Assembly (NCBI GenBank): GCA_039519185.1
Contig: CM076851.1
Location: forward strand, 36,710,462-36,774,461
Direction: 5' to 3'
From: Astragalus membranaceus
Lineage: Eukaryota > Streptophyta > Magnoliopsida > Fabales > Fabaceae
DNA: 64,000 bases
Positions 56,604-64,000 of this stretch are shown here, one piece after another. The stretch's first letter is position 1. Each line of letters opens with the position of its first letter. The notes beneath the pieces are model-generated. The model was not told the origin of the DNA and made no database searches. It saw nothing but the letters and a program-made list of their open reading frames with translations. A program made the position numbers and the translations under genes.

Positions 56604-58528
56604 TTGAAGTATGTCGTCCAAGATCTAATCGCCTCGGGCTGGTTGAACTTCAAGGAAAATGGTCCTAATGTGGCTACCAACCCATTACCAGGACATGGGA
56701 TGCCCTCAACTAATGCAATTGAGGATTCTGCAGAACCATCCCTAATCAGGAGGGTAGAATGCATCCAGACACCCCTGGAAGTGATTCATGCTAATCTGTG
56801 TTCCTTTGGGATTATTGAGAGAGAATGCACTGGAAAGAATCCATGCCATGGCCATCACTGCATTGGAAATTGTGAGGCGTTTAAACAAGTGCTTCAGGAC
56901 CTGTTGGACCGACATGTAATACAAGTGGGCTTTCAAAAAAGGGAGGACCAGGTGTCAACTATCCTATCGAGCAATGGCCAGAACAAGGATACTCGGAAGC
57001 CGCTAGAGATCCACTATACTAAGGACTCCAAGTCATCCCTGGGTATGCCTAAACCAATCACTATCCAAGTGCCAGCTCCCTTCCCCTACAACGACACCAA
57101 AGCAATCCCCTGGAACTACAATGCGAAAGTCCAAGTGGAAGGTCCTCAGAGCAATCCTGATGTCACAAATGTCTCGGGAAGCAGCGGAATGACTCGGAGC
57201 GGGCGCATCTATGCCCCTGAAAGACCCAGAGGAGGAGAATCAAATGAAAGAGGAAAGATCGATAAAGGCAAAGACAAAGAAGTGGAGCCATCTGACAAAA
57301 ATACGGGCAAGAAGGCACTATCTGAGCAAGAAGCCAATGAGTTTCTAAAGATTATGAGGCAGAGCGAGTACAAGGTAGTGGATCAGCTGAATCAGACTCC
57401 CGCTAAGATATCCCTGCTATCGCTATTACTCAATTCAGAAACCCACCGAGCAACACTAATGAAGGTGCTGAATGAAGCCCATGTCACTCCCGACATCACA
57501 GTTGGTCAGTTTGATGGGATCGTCGGAAATATCGTTGCAAACAATTACCTCACCTTCACAGATGATGAGATCCCCGTCGAGGGAAGAGGGCACAACAAGG
57601 CTTTGCATATCTCCGTGAAATGTGGAGAATACTCTCTAGCTCGAGTGCTCATCGATAACGGATCGTCCCTGAATGTACTACCCAAATCAACCATGAACAA
57701 GCTAGACGTAGACTGTTCATACATGAAACCCAGTTCTACACTGGTCAGGGCATTCGATGGGTCTAAAAGAGAGGTTATCGGAGAGATGGAGTTACCTGTA
57801 CAGGTAGGTCCAGAAGTCTTCATAGTGAGTTTCCAAGTGATGGACATCAATCCGTCTTACAGTTGTCTTCTGGGAAGACCATGGATCCATACGGCAGGGG
57901 CTGTGCCCTCTTCTCTACACCAAAAGCTCAAGTTCATAGTCAACAACAAATTGGTGGTCGTCTCAGGAGAAGAAGAGTTGCTAGTCAATAAGCCGTTTCC
58001 TATACGTTATGTTGAGGCTGCAGAAGAATCTTTCGAGACCGCCTTCCAAGCACTAGAAATTGCAAATGCTACCTTTGTGGGGGACGAGGCCCCATCATTA
58101 AAACCAAAGCTGTCCAAAGCTGCATTGATGATTGCTAAAGTTATGACAAGCACTGGTTATCAGGCAGGAAGCGGTTTAGGGAGGACTGAACAAGGGATCC
58201 TAACACCCATACAGCCGCGTGAAAACAAGGACAGATGTGGGATAGGGTACCGGCCTAGTCGTACTGACAAAGGAAGGATCGCCGCAGAAAAGAAGGAGCG
58301 GAGGCTGGCCAAACTTGAGGGTCGGGAGCCAGATATGAAGAAGATTGTCATCTGCGACATAAAGCAAAGCTTTCAGAGCGCAGGAATGCTAGATCCTAAC
58401 CAGGTTGCAGCTATTGAAGATGATTCAAGCGCTGAAAATGGCGGTGTCAGTCTTGTGCGCCGTTGTCCAGCAAACAAAGAGCTCAAGAATTGGGAGATCG
58501 TCGATTTTCCTGTAGTTTTTAGTTCAAA
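56604..58528 (+). pseudogene. Ogre protease region with G-patch (exon before the intron)
   Basis: The frame starting at 56604 continues gag in the next frame; the ATG is only the first Met after the shift. The aspartic protease has LIDNGSSLNVLP near residue 350, the D-N-G-S variant usual in Tat elements, and SCLLGRPWIH as its flap-distal part. A G-patch-like stretch (TGYQAGSGLGRTEQGI) follows at about residue 515. The reading frame would stop at 58530-58532, but a GTAATG donor at 58529 lets it join the RT exon in frame. Confidence 0.85.
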
Positions 58529-58724
58529 GTAATGTTTCTGTAATGCAATCCTATGGCTCTGCCCAAGGCCTTAGGACATTTCATTCGGGCACACATGTTT
58601 CCTTTCAATATCAATATCAATAAAATGTTATTTCAGATTCTCCAATAAATTTCAGTTCTCTTTCGCACTTGCGTTTTATTTTCTTTTGGCTCGTTTTTCA
58701 TTCCATCAATTTATACTAATGCAG
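58529..58724 (+). other. Ogre intron between protease and RT, 196 bp
   Basis: GTAATG at the 5' end, TACTAATGCAG at the 3' end. Joining 58528 to 58725 removes the stop and gives a continuous frame (FEKNTVENNNANNSYCDF) leading into the RT frame. An intron at exactly this place is an established feature of Ogre elements. Confidence 0.85.
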
Positions 58725-61700
58725 ATTTGAAAAAAACACTGTTGAAAATAACAACGCCAATAATTCATACTGTGACTTTGAACACCCCATTAATCAAACT
58801 GAGGAAGATATTGAAGACAACTGGGAAACTCCTCCAGAGTTAATGAGAATGATGGAACAGGAAGAAAAAATAATCGAACCCCACGAGGAATCAACCGAAA
58901 CAATCAACTTGGGCACGGAAGAGGATGAAAAGGAAGTCAAGATTGGCACCACCTTAAAAGACAGTGAGCGAGAGAAATTGATTAGACTTTTGATCGACTA
59001 TGTTGACATCTTTGCATGGACATACCAAGACATGCCGGGACTGGACCCCAACATAGTCGAGCATAAGTTACCAGTAAAATCTGAATGCTCGCCGATAAAG
59101 CAGAAGTTAAGAAGAATGAAACCAGAAATGTCACTAAAAATCCGAGATGAGGTCAAGAAACAGTTCGATGCAGGATTTTTGGCGGTAGCAAAGTACCCTC
59201 AATGGGTAGCCAATATTGTACCGGTCCCAAAGAAAGATGGGAAGGTTCGGATGTGCGTCGACTATCGAGATTTGAACAGAGCCAGCCCAAAAAGACGACT
59301 TCCCTTTGCCTCACATTGATGTCCTGGTGGATAGCACAGCTCAGCATTCCCTTTTCTCCTTCATGGATGGGTATTCCGGATATAACCAGATTAAGATGGC
59401 CCCCGAGGATATGGAAAAAAACCACCTTCATCACTCTCTGGGGACCCTTCTGTTACAAAGTAATGCCATTCGGTTTGAAGAATGCTGGGGCAACATACCA
59501 GAGGGCGATGGTAGCGTTGTTCCACGACATGATGCACAAAGAAATAGAGGTCTATGTGGATGACATGATCGCAAAATCCAAGACTGAAGAGGAACATATC
59601 GTCAATCTGCGAAAGCTATTTGAACGCCTAAGGAAGTTCAAACTCAGATTAAACCCCGCCAAATGCACTTTCGGTGTAAGATCAGGAAAGTTGTTGGGGT
59701 TCATAGTCAGTCAGAAGGGTATAGAGGTAGATCCAGACAAGGTACGAGCAATTCTTGAAATGCCAGCGCCTAAAACCGAAAGGGAAGTTCGTGGGTTCCT
59801 AGGAAGGTTGAACTACATCTCCAGATTCATATCCCAATTGACATCGACCTGCGAGCCAATCTTCAAATTGCTGTGCAAGAACCAAGAAACGAAGTGGAAC
59901 GATAAGTGCCAGGAGGCCTTTGAAAAGATCAAGAGGTACCTCCAAAATCCACCGATTCTGATGCCACCGGTGCAGGGCAGACCCCTCATTCTATACTTAA
60001 CAGTGCTAGACAACTCAATGGGTTGCGTACTGGGGCAACATGATGAGTCTGGAAGGAGAGAACATGCCATCTATTACCTCAGCAAGAAGTTCACCGAGTG
60101 CGAGACAAGATATTCATTGTTGGAAAAAACATGTTGCGCTTTGGCCTGGGCTGCACGTCGCCTGAGGCAGTATATGTTGAGCCACACGACTTGGTTGGTA
60201 TCTAAAATGGATCCCATCAAGTACATTTTTGAAAAACCTGCACTCACAGGAAGAATCGCCCGCTGGCAAATGCTACTACCGAACACGACCTTTTGTACGT
60301 CACTCAGAAAGCAATCAAAGGTAGTGCCTTAGCGGAATACTTGGCGCATCAGCCCATTGAGGATTACCAATCAATGCAGTATGATTTTCCGGACGAGGAT
60401 ATAATGGCTTTGTTCGGAGAAGGAAAATCTCCAGACGATGAAAGGTGGAGGATGTCATTTGATGGCGCTTCTAATTTGTATGGGCACGGGATTGGAGCTG
60501 TGTTGATTTCTCCCGATAACCGCTTCATACCATTTACTGCTAGACTGAGCTTCTATTGCACCAATAACATTGCAGAATATGAAGCGTGTGTCCTAGGCAT
60601 CAAAGCAGCCCTTGAATGGAAAGTCAAAAGACTCGATGTATATGGGGACTCAGCGCTAGTCATCCATCAGATAAAAGGTGACTGGGAAACCAGGGATCCC
60701 AAATTGATTCCTTATCATGATCACATCCAAAAGATGATTGAACGGTTCGAGGAGATCACTTTCCACCATCTCCCTCGCGAAGAAAACCAGTTGGCTGACG
60801 CTTTGGCGACTTTGTCATCAATGTTCAATATCAATAACAACAAAAGTCTGACATTCATCCGAATCCAGCATCGAGACTACCGGCGCATCATTGTGTGGCA
60901 ATCGAGGAAGAGCCTGATAGTAAGCCTTGGTATTACGATATCAAACACTATATCACAAATAGAGAATACCCTCCCGGTGCCACTGAGAATGATAAGAGAA
61001 CACTTAGGAGGTTATCAATGGGTTTCTTCCTAAACGGGGAGGTGCTTTACAAAAGGAATCACGACATGATCCTCCTCAGATGTGTTGCAAAAGAAGAAGC
61101 AGAAAGAATTATGAAAGACGTCCATGAAGGCTCGTTCGGAACCCATTCTAGCGGGCACACCATGGCAAGAAAAATCCTAAGGGCCGGCTACTACTGGTTG
61201 TCAATGGAGACCGACTGCTTTAACTACGTGAGAAAATGCCACAAGTGTCAAATCTACGCTGATAATATCCATGTGCCGCCTGCTTCTTTGAACGTCCTGA
61301 CAGCACCATGGCCATTCTCAATGTGGGGAATGGACGTCATTGGTCCCATCGAACCTAAGGCATCAAACGGGCATCGCTTCATTCTTGTCGCTATCGATTA
61401 TTTCACCAAATGGGTCGAGGCCGCTTCTTATGCCAGTGTAACCAAATCGGTAGTTGTCAAGTTCATAAAAAGAGATTTGATCTGCCGATACGGTCTGCCA
61501 AATAAAATCATCACAGACAATGGGACCAATCTGAACAACAAGATGATGAAAGAGTTGTGTGACGACTTCAAAATCCAACATCATAATTCCTCCCCGTACC
61601 GTCCAAAGATGAATGGGGCAGTCGAAGCTGCAAATAAGAACATAAAGAAGATCGTGCAAAAGATGGTAGTGACCTTCAAGGACTGGCATGAAATGTTACC

Positions 61701-62166
61701 TTTCGCTCTGCATGGGTACGGACCTCTATCCGCACGTCAACAGGGGCAACACCATTCTCACTAGTATACGGGATGGAAGCAGTTCTTCCCGTAGAGTGAA
61801 ATACCCTCCTGCGAGTGTAATGGAAACAAAATTAGGAAGCAGAATGGGTTCAATCGTCTTGGATCAGTTGAACCTCATAGAGAAAAAAGAGTGGAAGCTT
61901 TGTGTCACGGGCAGTTGTATCAGCAAAGAATGAAGAAAGCTTATGACAAGAAAGTTCGACCCCGGCAGTTTCAAGAAGGAGATCTAGTGCTCAAGAAAAT
62001 TTTGCCTATCCAAAAGGATTCCCGTGGAAAATGGACCCCAAATTACGAAGGGCCTTATGTGGTAAAGAAAGCATTCTCTGGAGGAGCCTTAATTCTCACA
62101 AAAATGGACGGTGAAGACCTCCCACTCCCAGTGAACTCAGATGCAGTTAAGAAGTACTATGCCTAA
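58725..62166 (+). pseudogene. Ogre pol: RT, two RNase H domains and integrase, several frameshifts
   Basis: RT starts in the frame of 58843-59288 (CVDYRDLNRASPK), shifts at the A5 run 59289-59293, is briefly in the frame of 59306-59420 (FMDGYSGYNQIKM), shifts at the A7 run 59415-59421, and continues with YVDDMIAKS. A degenerate first RNase H follows (YLTVLDNSMGCVLG). After a shift near 60285 a second, archaeal-type RNase H is present with Asp in MSFDGASN, Glu in IAEYEA and Asp in YGDSALV. Integrase (frame 60895-61764) has an HHCC finger, Asp in GMDVIGP, Asp in ITDNGTN and Glu in NGAVEAANK. A last shift near 61690-61900 leads to the C-terminus (KKAYDKKVRPRQF) and stop 62164-62166. Dual RNase H is typical of Tat elements. 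Confidence 0.88.
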
Positions 62167-62208
62167 AGAAATATATGAAAAAAAAAGAAAGATGAGCCAA
62201 GCAAAAAT

Positions 62209-62305
62209 GAGCTCGCTAGGTTGAAAACCCGAAAGGGCGGCCTAGGCAAAAATTAGAGCGACCTGGTGGATTGAAAACTCTAAAGAGCAGTCCAGGCAAA
62301 AATTA
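62209..62305 (+). repeat. Two hairpin units after the Ogre pol stop
   Basis: Unit 1 (62209-62255) and unit 2 (62256-62305) share the frame GAGC...TTGAAAA...GGCAAAAATTA. Unit 1 can pair CTAGG (62216-62220) with CCTAG (62241-62245) and CCC with GGG around GAAA. Unit 2 pairs CCTGG (62262-62266) with CCAGG (62292-62296) and CTC with GAG around TAAA. The differing positions keep pairing. Confidence 0.7.
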
Positions 62306-63607
62306 GGGTCAATGAGTTGGACTTGGAACAAATGCAAAGGCAGTCCTCCGAAAGTTGGGTGATGGATGCTCAAGGGCATGTGTATGGATGATTGGCATTG
62401 TTACCTCCAAGATACAAACAATCAAAAGATTTGCTTTTTCTTTTTCTTCTTTCTTTTTAGTTTAAACTCTCAATGTAATTTTCAGCCAGTGTGACCTTCG
62501 GCACACTCGGTTTCCATTTGAATATTAAACTCTTCTTCATTCTCTCACCTCCCTATTTACTTTGGAAAGATGTTTTATGGTAGATGATATTGATTTGCGA
62601 AACATGTGCATAATCGAAAGCATTATATTCATTGCGAAATTTCTAAAAATCACAAAAAAGATGATCTCTCCATAAATTTGCAAAAAGGACAAACGCATAA
62701 TCACTTCAGCAAATCTTAAATAACCCGCACTTTGGCACCACTGCTTGAGGCAACCCTCGTATCCCACGTCAAGAGTCATGCGAGTTTGATGATGCCAGCA
62801 AAGTCAATAAAGAGCTAAAAAGCAAAAAGAGCAAAAGAGCAAGAAAAGAAAATGAAAAAAAAGAAAAAAAAGCCAAGAACAAAAGCCAAAAAAAACAAAA
62901 TCATTCCACATTTCATCCATCATGTCATCAATTACTTAACTACATGCACGCATGCATCATTCATTGCAAGTGTCTGTTAAGATAATTTTATTTTGTGTCG
63001 TTAGCACCAATTCTTCAGACCCCCAGCGGTCCTTCAGAGCCCAGGCGCTCCTTCAGACCAACAATGGTCCTTCAATCCAGATCGCACGTCGCGTTAATCG
63101 AGCAACCGACGGATCATCCGGCCCCAGGCCCTTCAGACTAGCTGTGTCCGCCTAAAAAACACAGTGCACGTCCTTCGTGGTTATATCAGTCCGGACCTGA
63201 TTAACCCTAATGGCCGCTCGAAAAAGGCCACCCCCAGACCGTATTACTAGTACCATAAGCTAGTTGCGCTCCTTCAGACCCATCGGTCCCTCAGGCTTAG
63301 GCATGCCCTTCAGACCCCGACGGTCCCTCAGTCGAACTCAGGTCGATGCGCCAAGCATTGATTTTGAGCTAGACCTTCAGAGCCCCAGTGCTCCTTCAGA
63401 GCCCCAGTGCTCCTTCAGATCCCTAGCGATCCCCAGAGCCCCGGTGCTCCCTATTTACTTTCAGTCTAAATCAACCCAGTTTTCATAATTTTCAAAAAAA
63501 AAAAAAAACCAAAGTCTCAGTCTGGACAAAATTAGCGTCTTGTTATCTTTATTTCTATTTTCCTCGAGAAATTCGGAACCCCTCCGATTTCCTAGCAAAA
63601 TATAAAT
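62306..63607 (+). other. Ogre 3' untranslated region
   Basis: About 1.3 kb without a gene. It contains an A-rich stretch (62810-62910), a CATGCACGCATGCATC palindrome-like word near 62942, and 19-bp repeat clusters annotated separately. Confidence 0.75.
63012..63449 (+). repeat. Clusters of a 19-bp CCTTCAGA repeat
   Basis: Units begin CCTTCAG and end around GGTCC or GTGCT. Starts at 63012, 63031, 63050, 63069; 63271, 63288, 63307, 63325; and 63374, 63393, 63412, 63431 are 17-19 bp apart within each cluster. The units at 63374 and 63393 are identical. Confidence 0.88.
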
Positions 63608-63620
63608 AAAGAGGGGCAGC
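63608..63620 (+). other. Ogre polypurine tract
   Basis: AAAGAGGGGCAGC immediately before the 3' LTR start, the plus-strand primer position. Confidence 0.8.
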
Positions 63621-64000
63621 TGTAATACCCTAATTTTGTCCTATCCAAAAAAAAAGAAATTTTATTTATTTTTTGAGAAAAATAATATTCTTCTTTTCAT
63701 GCCATGTTTTATTTTATTTTTAGTTTGCTACAAGTTTTAATTTTTGAAAAAAATAATAATAATCTTTTTTATGTCATGTATTATTTTCTTGTTTTTATTG
63801 CTATGGGTTTTAATCACAAAATATTTTATTTAGAAGTGAAAAAATAAAAATAAGCCAAGAAGGAAGTGGGGGGGTCTATTAATAATAAGGTGCTGTCATG
63901 GAAGCCCAACCCAGCAAAAATGGCTAGCCCAAATTCGCATGACCCAACCAATCAAAAAAATCCACTAACCCACAACCCACAACCCATAACCCAACTCACA
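63621..64000 (+). repeat. Ogre 3' LTR, first 380 bp
   Basis: Matches the start of 48573-51770 with scattered substitutions and small indels and continues beyond the window. Confidence 0.93.

Larger units (their letters stand above)
48573..64000 (+). mobile_element. Ogre-like (Tat lineage) LTR retrotransposon, 3' LTR incomplete
   Basis: 5' LTR 48573-51770, tRNA-Arg primer site, ORF1 before gag, gag, protease with G-patch, an intron before RT, dual RNase H, integrase, long 3' UTR with repeats, and a 3' LTR from 63621 past the window end. This set is diagnostic for Ogre-type elements. If the LTRs are equal in length the element is about 18.2 kb. Roughly 5 percent of the 380 bp of both LTRs that can be compared differ, so it is much older than the Athila copies. 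At least seven frameshifts are present. Confidence 0.92.

Overview
This window is plant nuclear DNA, almost certainly from a eudicot and probably a legume with a repeat-rich genome. The reasons are spliced plant transposon genes, plant-type tRNA primer sites (tRNA-Asp, tRNA-Arg), an Ogre-like Tat retrotransposon with its extra ORF1 and intron, an Athila retrotransposon, and one fragment of a plant root-cap protein gene. The species call is inference. Almost all 64 kb is transposable element. I found no rRNA, tRNA, CRISPR or prokaryotic feature.

Layout. 1-3397: decayed Ty3/gypsy element (gag, protease, RT with its catalytic core deleted, RNase H, integrase), cut by 3398-8831, the left part of a CACTA (En/Spm) transposon with a TNP2-type transposase gene. 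That CACTA is in turn cut at 8832 by a rearranged Athila complex, 8832-28605. On the minus strand the complex holds a nearly full Athila copy (LTR, intact 1854-codon gag-pol, shortened ORF2, 5' LTR lacking its U3 side). Next come inverted pieces of ORF2 and gag (18596-20655), then a plus-strand Athila copy lacking its 5' half (20653-28485), so the pol-to-LTR parts form a very long, almost identical inverted repeat. 28611-33871: Ty1/copia element with a truncated 5' LTR. Its 3' LTR abuts 33872-34799, a two-exon root-cap-domain gene broken in exon 2.

34800-37802 holds intergenic DNA with two MITE-like elements and a possible solo LTR. 37803-47230 is a complete second CACTA element (matching CACTA ends, TAT target duplication) with a frameshifted TNP2 gene and a many-exon En/Spm plus Ulp1-like protease gene. 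47351-48558 holds an unclassified repeat and a clean hAT-type MITE. 48573-64000 is an Ogre-like element running off the right end: 3.2 kb LTR, tRNA-Arg primer site, ORF1, gag, protease with G-patch, a 196-bp intron, RT, two RNase H domains, integrase, a structured 3' UTR, and the start of the 3' LTR.

The least expected signal is a composite motif scattered through the Athila family: two 10-bp palindrome-like boxes related to TGCTGCAGCA whose starts lie exactly 15 bp apart. It recurs at eleven or more places in LTR, gag, integrase, ORF2 and untranslated DNA, and one internal deletion runs from one box to another. Second is a pair of hairpins just after the Ogre pol stop whose stems differ by compensating base changes. 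The only host gene seen is the broken root-cap gene.
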